Position numbers and translations under genes: made by a program. DNA of 64,000 nt from Streptomyces kanamyceticus (lineage in GTDB: Bacteria; Actinomycetota; Actinomycetes; Streptomycetales; Streptomycetaceae): the NCBI RefSeq assembly GCF_008704495.1, contig NZ_CP023699.1, forward strand, positions 186,001 to 250,000, in the 5' to 3' direction. Under the pieces are notes generated by a model, which did no database searches, was not told the DNA's origin, and saw only the letters and a program-made list of their open reading frames with translations. Of this stretch, positions 27,306 through 37,139 are shown piece by piece (within the stretch, counting starts at the first letter, position 1; each line of letters begins with the position of its first letter).

Positions 27306-28223
27306 CTACCTGGGGCACCGCACCGACTGACCGAGAAAGAGAGCGGCGCGATCCAGCGCCTCGTCGGCTTCGTCCAGGACACCGGCGTACGCCTGGAAGA
27401 CATGGGGCACGTCAGCGGTGACGTCCAGGACGACGTCCACCCCGGCATCCCTCGCGCGCGCGGCCATGCGTACGGAGTCGTCCAGCAGCATTTCGTTGGT
27501 GCCCACCTGCAGAAGCATCGGGGGGAAGCCGGTCAGGTCGGCGAGGATGGCGGGGCTGAGCATGGGCTGATGAGGGTCCTGCTCCCCGCGGTACATGGAT
27601 CCGGTGTACTCCAGGCCCGCACGCGTGAAGAACGGGTCGACGCCCGCCTTGGTGTCCATGCTCTCGCCCGTCCGCGTCCCGTCGAGCCCGGCGGAGAACG
27701 CCACGATCGCGGCGGGCATGGGCAGGCCCGCGTCGCGGGCGGCGAGGCAGGTCGTGACGGTGAGGCCGCCACCGGCCGAGTCACCGGCGAACACGATCGC
27801 CGAAGGGTCTTCGCCGCTGTCGAGCAGTGCGCGGTAGGCGCTCAGCCCGTCCTCGATCGCGGCCGGGAACGGATGCTCAGGGGCGAGCCGGTAATCCAGC
27901 GAGAACGCCCTGAACCCGGTTTTGGCCACCAGGTTTCCCGTCAGCGACATCGCCGTCTCCGGTGAACCCACCACGTAGGAGCCGCCGTGGAAGTAGAGGA
28001 TCATCCCGGCCTTCGAGGTGCCGGTCGGCTCGATGAGCACCGCGGGACGATCGCCGAGCGTCGCAGTCCGGGTGCGGATACCGGCCGGGACGATCATCTC
28101 CCCCATCAACGCCCTGAATCCGGCGCGGAGTTCCTCCACCGACCGCGCCCCCTCGATCGGAGGGCCCTCCGACCGAGGCCGTCGGATCATCTCGTCCAGC
28201 GCCGCGCGCTGTTGCCTGCTCAC
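27306..28223 (-). CDS. alpha/beta-hydrolase esterase, hormone-sensitive lipase family
   Basis: About 305 residues. The HSL oxyanion motif is HGGSYVVGS, the nucleophile elbow is GDSAGGG, and the triad is completed by an Asp near LQVGTNEML and His in DVPHVFQAYAG. It hydrolyses short-chain esters or acyl groups on small molecules. I prefer GTG 28223, which has GGAGG five bases upstream; ATG 28235 and longer frames up to 28292 would run into the operator. Divergent from a MarR gene with two palindromic operators between them, so it is almost certainly under MarR control. Confidence 0.83.
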   Translation of the reverse strand: MSRQQRAALDEMIRRPRSEGPPIEGARSVEELRAGFRALMGEMIVPAGIRTRTATLGDRPAVLIEPTGTSKAGMILYFHGGSYVVGSPETAMSLTGNLVAKTGFRAFSLDYRLAPEHPFPAAIEDGLSAYRALLDSGEDPSAIVFAGDSAGGGLTVTTCLAARDAGLPMPAAIVAFSAGLDGTRTGESMDTKAGVDPFFTRAGLEYTGSMYRGEQDPHQPMLSPAILADLTGFPPMLLQVGTNEMLLDDSVRMAARARDAGVDVVLDVTADVPHVFQAYAGVLDEADEALDRAALFLGQSVRCPR

Positions 28224-28259
28224 TGCCGCCTCCATCTCAAGTACATGCCAGAGAACTAT

Positions 28260-28297
28260 ATGCCTAGGCATGTAAGCTAAGATATATGCCATGGCAT
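28260..28297. promoter_or_regulatory. two palindromic MarR operators, one covering the marR start codon
   Basis: ATGCCTAGGCAT (28260-28271) and ATGCCATGGCAT (28286-28297) are perfect 12-bp palindromes, both within TATATGCCNNGGCAT, 26 bases centre to centre. The second contains the ATG of marR. TAAGAT (28278-28283) fits a -10 box placing the transcript start at the ATG, so the message is probably leaderless. Confidence 0.75.
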
Positions 28298-28770
28298 CTA
28301 AGTCAAGCCCTGCCCGCCCGATCGATTTCCCGGGCTTCTTCGCCGATCTCGTCCGCTGCGAGACGCGCCTCTACAACGCGCTGAACGACCGCCTTCGCGA
28401 GCGGCACGGGATCGCCACCTCGCAGTTCGAGTTCCTGCGCTCGTTGCGCGAGCACCCCGGGTCCCGGGTGGCGGACCTCGCCACCGAATTCGCCATCGGG
28501 ATCGGCGCGGCGAGCAAGGGCATCGACCGCCTGGAGAAGCAGGCATGGGTCATCCGGCGAACCAATCCAGCGGATCGCCGCTCATCACTCCTCGACCTGA
28601 CCGACGACGGCCTTCGACTCGTCGAGGCGGCGGAGGCGACCTTCACCGAAACGCTGGCCGAGCTGACCTCGGACGCCCTCGGCGGTCCCTCAGGACCGGC
28701 CGCCGTACAGATGCTCTCGGAGCTGCGCTCCGTGCTCGAACGCGACCAGATCGGACTGCCTACGGGTTGA
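28291..28770 (+). CDS. MarR family regulator
   Basis: 159 residues. Winged helix of the MarR type: SQFEFLRSLREHPGSRVADL, then GIGAASKGIDRLEKQAWVIR and RTNPADRRSSLLDLTDDGLR for the wing. It should bind the paired palindromes as a dimer and lose DNA affinity on binding a phenolic or similar ligand. Only ATG 28291 is possible, and it lies inside an operator with no ribosome-binding site, so binding would directly hide its own start. The divergent esterase is the likely target. Confidence 0.87.
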   Translation: MASKSSPARPIDFPGFFADLVRCETRLYNALNDRLRERHGIATSQFEFLRSLREHPGSRVADLATEFAIGIGAASKGIDRLEKQAWVIRRTNPADRRSSLLDLTDDGLRLVEAAEATFTETLAELTSDALGGPSGPAAVQMLSELRSVLERDQIGLPTG

Positions 28771-28829
28771 CCGGCATACGCACCTCGGTACACCTGGTCC
28801 GCTCAGTACGCCCCGTCCGCCCCGTCCGC

Positions 28830-29180
28830 TCAGTCCGTCGTGGACTCCTGGAATCCCACCACGGCCGCGCCGTACTCGTGGGCCCACTCGGTCAGCGCGG
28901 AGATCGGCTTCACCAGCGTCCGGCCCAGGTCGGTCAGCGCGTACTGGACCTTCCCGGCCTCGGCGTGCCGGTCGACCAGTCCGTACCCCTGCAACCGCCG
29001 CAACGTCTGAGTCAGCACCTTCCGCGAGATTCCGCCGATGAGGTCCACCAACTCGCCGTGCCTGCACGGTTTCCGGCTCAACGCGAACAGCACGACCGCA
29101 GCCCACTTGTCGGCGATGATCTCGATCGCCAGCCGAGCCGGGCAGTCGGCGAGGAAGACGCTGCCGGAGTACTCACGCAT
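28830..29180 (-). CDS. HxlR family winged-helix regulator
   Basis: 116 residues: DCPARLAIEIIADKWAAVVL, RRHG-like PCRHGELVDLIGGISRKVLT, and VQYALTDLGRTLVKPI. The conserved N-terminal Cys is present. ATG 29180 is chosen; the frame extends to 29351 but that region contains the divergent gene's promoter. AGGTACCT (29213-29220), a perfect palindrome in the divergent region, is a candidate binding site. Its target is probably the deacetylase/NmrA pair. Confidence 0.83.
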   Translation of the reverse strand: MREYSGSVFLADCPARLAIEIIADKWAAVVLFALSRKPCRHGELVDLIGGISRKVLTQTLRRLQGYGLVDRHAEAGKVQYALTDLGRTLVKPISALTEWAHEYGAAVVGFQESTTD

Positions 29181-29298
29181 GCCCCGACGGTAGCCCTTCG
29201 CCAGGAACCCGGAGGTACCTACCCGCTCACTAGCGTCCACGACGGAAGCTGCCGAGCAGGCGGGAGCTACCGAGCAGGGGATGCGAAGGGGGAACCGT

Positions 29299-30126
29299 AT
29301 GAAGGCAGAGCTCGCGTGGCCGGGCGGGCGGAAGGTCGTCGCGCTCGTCACCGTCGCGTTGGAGCTGTGGTCACCGGGGCACCGGCCCGCCTACGCGCCG
29401 ATGGCCGCGGCGTGGCCGCTGCCGTCCGGCATCGACGACACGCACAGCAGCTCCTGGGTGAACTACGGCGTCACCACCGGCATCTGGCGGCTGCTCGACG
29501 TCCTCGGTGATCTGCCCGCCACCGTCGGCGTCAACGGCCTGGTGGCCGAGCGGCACCCCGAGACCGTCATGGCCGTGCACGAGGCGGGGCACGAGATCGC
29601 CGCGCACTCCTGGGCCCAGGACGTGGTGCCCGCGCAGCTCGGCCTCGATGCCGAGCGGGCCAACATCGGTCGCTGCACCGACGCCCTCCGCCGCGTCACC
29701 GGTGTTCGCCCGACGGGGTGGATGAGCCCGCGCGCCACCGGATCGAGGCACACCGACGATCTGCTCGCCGAGGCCGGGTACCGGTGGACCGGCGACCACG
29801 GCGACCACGACCTCCCGCGGCTCCTGTCCACCGCTCACGGTCCACTGGTCTCCCTCATGCACGGCGACCACTCCGATGTCCGTGACGCCGCGTCAGGACC
29901 GTACGCCTACCGCGACCTGCACCGTGAGCTGCTGGCCCAGCTGCTCGCCGCCCCCGGCCCAGGCGTCTTCCACCTGACCGTCCACGCACACGTCGGAGGC
30001 CGACCGCTCCTCGCGGGCATGGTCGGCCAGATCCTCGACCACCTCCGTGAGTCCGGCGACGTCTGGGTCGCCACCCACACCCAGGTGGCCGCACACGTCC
30101 TGACACACCAAGGAAACACGTCATGA
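29299..30126 (+). CDS. polysaccharide deacetylase family protein (NodB-like fold)
   Basis: 275 residues without signal peptide. It has the cytosolic PuuE-like layout: GVTTGIWRLLDVLGDLPATV, HEAGHEIAAHSWAQD with the metal-binding His pair, GWMSPRATGSRHTDDLLAEA, and HLTVHAHVGGRPLLAGMV near the end. Such proteins act on acetylated or cyclic amide compounds such as allantoin rather than on wall polymers. ATG 29299 follows AAGGGGG. Its stop overlaps the NmrA start as ATGA, so the two are coupled. Confidence 0.8.
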   Translation: MKAELAWPGGRKVVALVTVALELWSPGHRPAYAPMAAAWPLPSGIDDTHSSSWVNYGVTTGIWRLLDVLGDLPATVGVNGLVAERHPETVMAVHEAGHEIAAHSWAQDVVPAQLGLDAERANIGRCTDALRRVTGVRPTGWMSPRATGSRHTDDLLAEAGYRWTGDHGDHDLPRLLSTAHGPLVSLMHGDHSDVRDAASGPYAYRDLHRELLAQLLAAPGPGVFHLTVHAHVGGRPLLAGMVGQILDHLRESGDVWVATHTQVAAHVLTHQGNTS

Positions 30127-31051
30127 CCCACGTCCTCGTCGTCGGCGGCACCGGAGCCATGGGCAGCCGCGTGGTCCACCACCTGTTGGCCACCACCGAC
30201 GCCACCGTCACCGTCCCCACCCGCCATCCGGATTCCGCCCACGCCACCGAACTCGCCGCTACCGCGCCCGACCGCGTGCGACTGGTCCGCTCCGATCCGG
30301 CGGCCATCGAGGTCCTGATCGGGCAGGCCGACCGCGTGTTCGCCAACACCGACTTCTTCGCGACGGGCAGCGCCGTGGGTGAGTACCGGCAAGGGCTGCA
30401 CTTGCTGGCCGCCGCCGAGCGGGCCGGGGTGGCGCGTTTCGTCTGGTCCTCGCTGGACAGCGCGGTGTCCCTGACCGGCCGCCCCGTCCCGCACTTCGAC
30501 AGCAAGGCCGCCGTCGCCGCCCACATCGGCCTGATGCGGTCGGAGGAAATGCTCCGCAAGGAGACCGACGGCTGGTACACGGACCACGTCTCGGTACTGA
30601 CCACCGCGCCGTACTTCGAGAACCTGCGCGACCGGCTCACCCCCCGACCTGACGGCCGGGGCGGCCTGACCTTCCGACTCCCCTCGGCGCCGCCCGCTAT
30701 CCGCTCGTCGCCCTCGACGACATCGCCTGGTTCGCCTGCCACATGTTCGACAACTGGCAGTCCTGGGGCGCCCGGGACCTCGCGGTGATCGGCGACAGCC
30801 TCACCGGCGACGAGATCGCCGCTGCCTTCGCCCGGGTCACGGGCACTCCCAGCGCCTACGTCCCGATGCCGCATGACGAACTGCACGCCGCCGTCCCCGA
30901 CTTCAGCCACGACTACGCGGCGATGTTCCAGTTCTTCGCCGACCGCGACCTGTACGCCCGAGACCGCGACATCCCCCTCCTGCGCCGCCTGCACCCCGAC
31001 TTGATGACCTTCGAGGACTGGCTGCGCCACACCGGCTGGACGTCGGTGTGA
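30123..31051 (+). pseudogene. NmrA-like NAD(P)-binding protein, frameshifted
   Basis: Frame one gives a Rossmann head (VLVVGGTGAMGS) and continues to GLTFRLP; frame two resumes with YPLVALDDIAWFACHMFDNW and runs to 31051. They meet at the C run 30680-30683, where one extra C restores a continuous protein of about 310 residues. NmrA-like proteins bind NAD(P) as redox sensors or reduce small molecules. Coupled to the upstream deacetylase by an ATGA overlap and divergent from HxlR. The intact conservation on both sides argues that the break is a base-calling error. Confidence 0.78.
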
Positions 31052-31172
31052 GGTGTATCGCGGACGTATCGAAATGCGCATACGCCACCGCAACAGTCTC
31101 CGGCCTTCCCTAGAGGCGTGGACCACAGCGGTCCGTGCCGAGGGCATGGCGCCCCGGCTTCGGAAGGTGATC

Positions 31173-32350
31173 GTGAAAAAGGGGTGTGTTGTGCGATACG
31201 AGAGCGTTCGTTCACCGATGTGGAAGGCCGGTCTGGCCGCCGGTGCCGCCATGCTGATGACGGCCAACGCCGGGCCTGCCACCGCCGCCCCGGCGCGGAC
31301 CGGGAACGTGCAGGAGGCGATGGAGGAGCTGGCCAGGATTCCTGGGGTGGTGGGGGTCGTCGGCGGGGCGTACGTCGACGGGAGATCCGTCGGGCTCGGC
31401 AGCGCGGGCTCCCGGTTGTCGGACGGCCAGGGCGGGAGGATACCCGCGAACGCCCGCTACCGGATCTGGTCACAGACCAAGCAGATGGTGGCCACCGTGG
31501 TGCTGCAACTCGTCGAGGAAGGCGAGTTGAGCGTGGATGACAAACTCAGTGACCTGCTGCCGGTGGTGGTGGAGAAGGACCTGGTGACACGGGCCGACGA
31601 GATCACGGTGCGGCAGCTGCTCCAGCACACCTCCGGCATTCCCGACTGGTACGCCGGCAAGCCGAACCCGGACGGGAGCGAGGGGACCCCTCGTTCGACG
31701 TGTTCGACTTCACGACCCACTACCGGCCGCTGGACCTGGTGAGTTGGAGCCGTGCCCGGCCCCGAACCGGGGAGCCGGGCGAGAAGTGGACCTACTCGAA
31801 CACCAACTACACCGTCCTCGGCATGATCGTCGAGAGGCTGACCGGCCACACTCTGGCCACCGAGCTGCGCACGCGCCTGTTCGATCCGCTCAACATGACC
31901 AAGTCCTACCTCATGGTCAGGCCGCCGGACGGCGTCAAGGGGCCGCACGGCCACGGCTACTACCCCGACGCCGACGGGGGGCTGCGCGACGTGGACCGGT
32001 TCAACGCCAGTTTCGCCGGGGCGGGGGCAGGAGGGGTGGTCTCCACCGCGCACGACGTGAGCGCCTTCAACCGGGCGTTCACCCAGGGCAAACTGCTGCC
32101 GCCGGAACTCCAGCGCATCCTGACCGACCACGTGCCCGCCGCCCCGCGCCTTCGGAGTGCGGTCCGCGGGCGTTGCGGCGACGACTTCCACATCACCGGC
32201 GGATTGGCCCCCGGCTCCGTCGCCATGACCTTCTACTCGGCGGACGGCCGCCGTCAGTTCGCGATGTCGTTCACCTTGAGCGTCAAGCCCACCACGGTGG
32301 AGTTCGACGCGGGCAAGGCCGTGGAGGCCGTCTTCTGCCCGTCCTCCTGA
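31173..32350 (+). pseudogene. secreted serine beta-lactamase/D-Ala-D-Ala carboxypeptidase-like hydrolase, frameshifted
   Basis: A signal peptide (MWKAGLAAGAAMLMTANAGP, cleavage near ATAA) leads into a class C-type fold: active-site Ser and Lys in IWSQTKQMVATV, the YSN motif in TYSNTNYTVLG, and LLQHTSGIPDWY. The frame breaks at the G run 31682-31685 between GSEG and SFDVFDFTTHY; one extra G repairs it, giving about 392 residues. GTG 31173 with GGAAGG upstream is the best start. Unclear whether it cleaves peptidoglycan peptides, esters or a lactam. The standard third KTG box is not obvious. Confidence 0.78.
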
Positions 32351-32580
32351 GCGGCGGCCCGGCGCTCCGTCGGCCCCGGCAGCGGCCGCCGGACGCGGAG
32401 GACACGGCCCGCTCAGCCGCACTCCAGTAACTTGCGCAAAGCGAGAGGAAAATAGTTTCTAGCGGAACTCAAATGGCCTGAAGGCGATTCTCGCCCCGCC
32501 CCGCGACGGTGCACCCTGTACCCCGTGAAGGACGGACTGATCACCTGGAAGGCCCCCACACACGTGGCGTACCCGTCGAG

Positions 32581-33738
32581 ATGAGCCTCCCGGTGCCCCG
32601 TCTCCCACCGGCCGAACGGTGCCGGGACCTGCCGCCCGCGTGCTTCGCCCCCGTCATGGCCACCGGCATCGTCGCGCGCGCCCTGAACGAAGCCCACGCG
32701 GTGACCGTGGGCAAGGCCCTCTTCGTCGCCGCGGCGTTGCTCCACACCGCGCTGCTCGCGGGGCTCGCCGTCAAAGCCGTCCGGCACACGGACCGCTTGC
32801 TGGCCGAACTGCGCGACCCTGCACGCGCGTTCGGCCACTTCACCCTGGTCGCCGCGTGCGGGGTCCTGGCGGCACGCCTCGGAGCGGGCCAGCTGCGCGC
32901 CGTCGCGTACGGGCTGCTCGTCCTGGCGGCCGCCGCGTGGGCCGTCATCGCGGCCCACGTTGTCGCCGGGCTCCGCCGCGCGTTGCGCTCGGCGCTGCCA
33001 CGTGCGGACGGCACCTGGTTCCTGGCCGTGGTGGGACTGCAGTCGATCGGCCTCGCCTTCGTGGCCGTGGACCCCCGACCCCTCCCGGTCGCGGTCTCCC
33101 TCGTCCTGTGGGCGGGTGGCGTACTTCTCTACGTCACGGTCCTCGCCGCCGTGGCATGGCGTCTGGGGTGTCACCCGCCCGGCCCGCAACTGCTGACGCC
33201 CGCCTATTGGGTGACCATGGGAGCCGTCGCGATCAGCACGCTCTGCGGCACCCAACTGGCAGTTCACACCGAGGCGCTCCCCGGCCCGGTGACCGGGCTC
33301 GTCACCGCCGCGGTGACCGTGCTGTGGGGCTGGGCAACCCTGCTGGTGCCGCCGTTGATCGCGGCCGGAGCCTGGCGTCACCTGCGACACCGCGTGCGGA
33401 GCGGCGGCGAACCGGCCCTGTGGTGCATCGTCTTCCCGCTCGGCATGTACACCACGGCCACCGCCCGGCTCGCCGCGGCGCGGGGTTACGCCTTCCTGTC
33501 CGACGCGGTCCAGCCCATGGCCTGGACCGCGCTGGCGGCCTGGCTCGTCATCACCGCGAGCCGCCTGCGCGCGCGATGGAGCGCCGACCGGACGCGGCGG
33601 CGCGGCGGCCGCTCCGTCCGGACGGCGTCTCATCAGCTCCGTACGTCGGCCAGAAGCCGTGCCGTGGCTTCGGGGGCCTCCACCGGGAAGTGGTGGCTTC
33701 CCAGGTCGACGAGCACGATGTCGAAACGGTCCCCGTAG
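32581..33738 (+). CDS. TDT family (tellurite-resistance/dicarboxylate) transporter
   Basis: 385 residues with about ten hydrophobic helices. The TDT start FAPVMATGIVARAL is present, as are WGWATLLVPPLIAAGAWRH and FPLGMYTTATARLA. Members export C4-dicarboxylates, tellurite or sulfite, or act as anion channels. The start is ATG 32581; the ribosome-binding site is weak. The last 106 bases overlap the alpha/beta-hydrolase gene on the other strand, and the C-terminal 45 residues are basic and Ser-rich with no family likeness. 32351-32580 upstream is partly AT-rich but holds no gene. Confidence 0.82.
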   Translation: MSLPVPRLPPAERCRDLPPACFAPVMATGIVARALNEAHAVTVGKALFVAAALLHTALLAGLAVKAVRHTDRLLAELRDPARAFGHFTLVAACGVLAARLGAGQLRAVAYGLLVLAAAAWAVIAAHVVAGLRRALRSALPRADGTWFLAVVGLQSIGLAFVAVDPRPLPVAVSLVLWAGGVLLYVTVLAAVAWRLGCHPPGPQLLTPAYWVTMGAVAISTLCGTQLAVHTEALPGPVTGLVTAAVTVLWGWATLLVPPLIAAGAWRHLRHRVRSGGEPALWCIVFPLGMYTTATARLAAARGYAFLSDAVQPMAWTALAAWLVITASRLRARWSADRTRRRGGRSVRTASHQLRTSARSRAVASGASTGKWWLPRSTSTMSKRSP

Positions 33739-34433
33739 CGGTCGATGGCCTCTTGCGTCACCAGGTCACGAACGGCGAACACGGTGATCGGCTGCTTCGT
33801 CTCGCGCAGCGCCGCGTCCATGTCCCAGCGCACCAGGCCCTCCATGGCCCGCAGGCCCGCGGGCTGGCGCACCGCGACCATCTTCTCGAAGTAGGCGTCG
33901 ATGAGCGCCGGTTCGGTCCCGGCCGGTGAGCCCCCTTCGACGAGACCGCGCACCGCCGCGGCGAAGTCGTCGCGGAACACGCCCAGCAGGGCGTCGGCCT
34001 GCTCCTCGTGCTGCGCCGGGAACAGCGACAGATAGTGCAGGCCGTCGAGCGCGACGACGCGCGAGACGGTGCCGGGAAGCAGCCGGGCGACTTCGACGGC
34101 GACCGCCGCGCCGAGGGAGTGTCCTGCCACGACGGCCGTGGTCACCGACTCGGCCTCCAGCACCGCCGCCACGTCGCGCGCGAACTCCTCCATGGTCCAC
34201 ACCTCCCGCCGCGACCGTGACGCGCCGTGCTCGGCGAGGTCGACCGCCAGCACGCGCGAGCCCTCGGGCAGGTGTCCCGTGACCGCGTCGAAGTCGCTGC
34301 GGTCACACCCCCAGCCGTGGATGAGGACCAGGGCCGATCCGTCGGCCGGGCCACTGGCGGTGTACCGGATCGTCGTGTGGTCCGCTCGCTGGACAGTGAG
34401 GTCCTTGCCGGTCCTGCTGCTTGCGGTCGTCAC
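33633..34433 (-). CDS. alpha/beta-hydrolase
   Basis: 266 residues. HGWGCDRSD forms the oxyanion loop, GHSLGA the nucleophile elbow, and LGSHHFP carries the catalytic His near the end. Start GTG 34433 has AGAAGGA seven bases upstream. It lies 44 bases after the MFS gene on the same strand and is probably co-transcribed under the TetR gene. The closest functional guess is a small ester, lactone or epoxide hydrolase that may detoxify the MFS substrate. Its 3' end overlaps the TDT gene. Confidence 0.83.
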   Translation of the reverse strand: MTTASSRTGKDLTVQRADHTTIRYTASGPADGSALVLIHGWGCDRSDFDAVTGHLPEGSRVLAVDLAEHGASRSRREVWTMEEFARDVAAVLEAESVTTAVVAGHSLGAAVAVEVARLLPGTVSRVVALDGLHYLSLFPAQHEEQADALLGVFRDDFAAAVRGLVEGGSPAGTEPALIDAYFEKMVAVRQPAGLRAMEGLVRWDMDAALRETKQPITVFAVRDLVTQEAIDRYGDRFDIVLVDLGSHHFPVEAPEATARLLADVRS

Positions 34434-34477
34434 GGTGTGTCCTTCTTTCGTACGAGTGGTGGTTCGGTGTTGTCGGT

Positions 34478-35808
34478 CTAGTGCAGGGAGATGCCGCGGG
34501 TGCACGGGGCCGCGACGGCGCGGCGGCGCTGTGCCCGTAGCTGGTTCAGGCGCAGGAGGAAGGCGATGGAGACGATCACGACGATCGTCAGTGCGTAGAT
34601 CTCGGTGGCGGTCCGCAGCCCCAGGGTGGTGACGGCGATGCCGCCGAGCACGGCGGGCAGGCTGTTGCCGAGGTAGCTGAAGATGTTCGCGGAGACGAAG
34701 ACCGCGCTGCGCTCGTGCGGCCCGGCGATGCGGGCGAAGGTGCCGAACGTCGCAAGCACCGAGGCCCCGAAGCCGACGCCCGCGACGACGGTGCCGACGG
34801 CGGCGAGCCAGACGAGGTCCGCCACGACGCCCGCGAGCGCGGTCAGCACGCCGAGCCCGAGCAGCGCGGACGCGGGGGCCAGCAGCGAGGGCGCGGGACG
34901 GGAGCGGAGGACGGCGACCGTGAGCGCTCCGGTGCCCGCGAGCAGGGTCACCACGACGCCGCCGACCAGGCGGCTGTGCAGCCCCAGCAACTGGGCCGCG
35001 ACGGACGGGCCGAGGGAGAGGAAGAGACCGGCCAGCGCCCAGCCGGCGATCATCGCGGGCACCACCGGCACGATGTCCGCGCGCAGGTGTGCGGGCAGTG
35101 CGGCCCGTGGGCGCAGGGAGGCGAGGGATCCCGGTCGGCGCGGGGAGGTTTCCGGCAGGAGGGCGGTGACCGTCGCCGCAAGCACCATGGCACCGAGCAG
35201 CAGGGCGTAGACGAGCCGGGTCGGGGCGGGACCGAACTCCACCAGGACGCCGGAGCCGAGGGCGCCGAGAGCGAGCCCGGTCAGGGGGACACCGAGGTGA
35301 TGACGCCCGCGCGCCCACGGGCGTGCGGCGGTTCGAGGTCGACGAGGGTGGCGCTCAGGGTGGTCGTCGCCGCCCCGGTGGCGATGCCCTGCAGCACCCG
35401 GGCGACCGCCAGGGCGATCACGTTGCCCGCGGTGAGGAACAGGACCATCGAGACCGTCTCCAGCGCGATCGCCGCGGCGAGCACCGGTCGGCGGCCGACG
35501 TGGTCCGAGAGCGCCCCGACGACGAGCAAGGAGCTCAGCAGACCGACCACGTAGAGGGCGAAGACGACGGTCAGCACCCACGCCGAGAAGTGCCATTGCT
35601 GCTGATAGACCGGGTAGAGCGGGGACGGCACGCTGGAGGCGGCCAGGAAGACGACGAAGACGGCGGCCACGCCGAGGAAGGCGGCCCCACGGGGTACGCG
35701 GTGCCTGCCGCCCCTGCCGCCCCTGCCGTCCTCGTCGGACGGTGCGGCGGATACGGCGGATACGGCGGGGTCAGCAGAGTCAGCGGATACGGCAGAGTCG
35801 ATGGACAT
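34478..35808 (-). pseudogene. MFS transporter, frameshifted
   Basis: The first 175 residues (helices 1-5, with LSDHVGRRPVLAA as motif A) are in one frame and PLTGLALGALGSGVLVEFGP to the end in another. The break is at the run of five C (35284-35288 on the plus strand as G); six would restore a 443-residue 12-helix pump. The N-terminal SADSADPAVSAVSA comes from a short tandem repeat. ATG 35808 is preceded by GAGAG. It forms an operon with the hydrolase and is divergent from TetR. Confidence 0.82.
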
Positions 35809-35860
35809 AGCACTCTCGCAATGATCTGTGCGTTAACGGCCACCCCGAAGCTAGCACAAA

Positions 35861-35898
35861 CGCAGCGATCGCTGCGCTGCTAGTGCAGTGATCAGTGC
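35861..35898. promoter_or_regulatory. paired TetR-type operators between MFS and TetR genes
   Basis: CGCAGCGATCGCTGCG (35861-35876) is a perfect 16-bp palindrome. GCAGTGATCAGTGC (35885-35898) is a related, less symmetric copy 23 bases downstream. Both lie between the divergent starts 35808 and 35911. Confidence 0.75.
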
Positions 35899-35910
35899 GA
35901 TACTGGCCGG

Positions 35911-36481
35911 GTGTCCACTACCGATTCCCCCGCCCGCAGACGGGGAGCCGACCGGGGGGCCGCTCCGCACGAGTCCGCGCCGCCGTCCACCGGGCCGTCA
36001 AGGAACTGATCGGCGACGACCCCACCGAACCACTCACGATCCCGGTCGTCGCCGCCCGCGCGGGCGTGCACTCCACCACGGTCTACCGCCGCTGGGGCAC
36101 CGTCGGCGAACTGCTCGCCGACGTCGCGACCAGCCGTTTCTCCGGCGACATCGTGGTGCCGGACACCGGCAGCCTCCGCGGGACCTGGAACGCTATGCGG
36201 CCGACCTCGCCAAGGACCTCTGCGACCCGGACACCCTCGCGCTGGTGCGCGCCACCATCGGCATCGGCGGCGAACAGGGCGCCGCCGCGTGCCGCGGAGA
36301 ACGCCAGCAGCAACTCGAAGCCGTACTCGAACGGGAACGCGCGCGGGACGGGCGGCCCCCGACCCTGGAGCGCACCACGGACGCCGTGCTCGCCCCCCTC
36401 TACTACCGGGCCGTCTTCACCGACGACCCGCTCACCCCCGAGTGGACACGCTCCCTCGTGTCCCATCTCCTGCCGGGCTGA
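35911..36481 (+). pseudogene. TetR family regulator, two frameshifts
   Basis: The likely start GTG 35911 gives STTDSPARRRGADR, then a G run (35954-35959) must gain one base to continue as GRSARVRAAVHRAVKELIGD and the helix-turn-helix VVAARAGVHSTTVYRRWGTV. A second run (36180-36182) must gain one G to reach DLERYAADLAKDLCDPDTLA and the C-terminal ligand domain ending LVSHLLPG. With both repairs it is a normal 190-residue TetR protein. It should repress the divergent MFS/hydrolase genes through the palindromes upstream. Confidence 0.75.
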
Positions 36482-37130
36482 CCACGCCCGACCGGGTCTT
36501 CGCGGACAACGGCCTCACCTCCCTCTCACCGGAGATCGGCAGGCTGACGCGGCTGCGCACGCTCGACCTGGGTCACAACGCGCTGGTCGCGGTCCCCGAG
36601 GAACTGGGGAAGCTGTCTGAACTCACCGACTTCCTCTACCTGCACGACAACCAACTCTCCGTACTCCCTGGGGCATTGGGCATCTCGCCCGACTGCGCTA
36701 CCTCAACATCGGCGAGAACCGTCTGACCGCGCTGCCCGAAACCATCGGCGGGATGACCGGCCTGATCGAGCTGAGAGCCCAGCACAACCACCTCACCGGA
36801 CTGCCCGCCTCGATCGGCCGACTCACCGGCCTGCGCGAGTTCTGGCTCCGCGGCAACTCCCTCCGCAGCCTGCCGTCATCGACGGCCCACCTCCACGCGC
36901 TGCGTCACCTGGACCTCCGCGAGAACGCGCTCACCGAGCTTCCCGCTCCCCTGGCCGGACTTCCGTCGCTACGACAGATCGACCTGCGGAGCAACCGTCT
37001 CACCCATCTCCCGGACTGGCTCCCCGAGTTGCCGTCGCTGGAGAAACTGGATCTGCGCTGGAACGGCATCGACCCTGCCGCGCCCGTGCGGATGCGGCTG
37101 GAGCGGCAGGGATGCGTGGTCCTGGTCTGA
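36478..37130 (+). pseudogene. leucine-rich-repeat protein, frameshifted, start unclear
   Basis: About eight LRRs of 23 residues with the LxxLxxLDLGHNALxxVPEE pattern. The first part ends at the G run 36678-36680; adding one G joins LPGALG to HLARLRYLNIGENRLTALPE. No membrane or signal segment is present, so it is a cytoplasmic interaction protein of unknown partner. There is no ATG or GTG at the front: the frame can start at CTG 36478, overlapping the TetR TGA, followed by TTPDRVFADNGLTSL. Either a rare CTG start is used or a further base error hides the true start. Confidence 0.68.
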
Positions 37131-37139
37131 TGCCTGACC

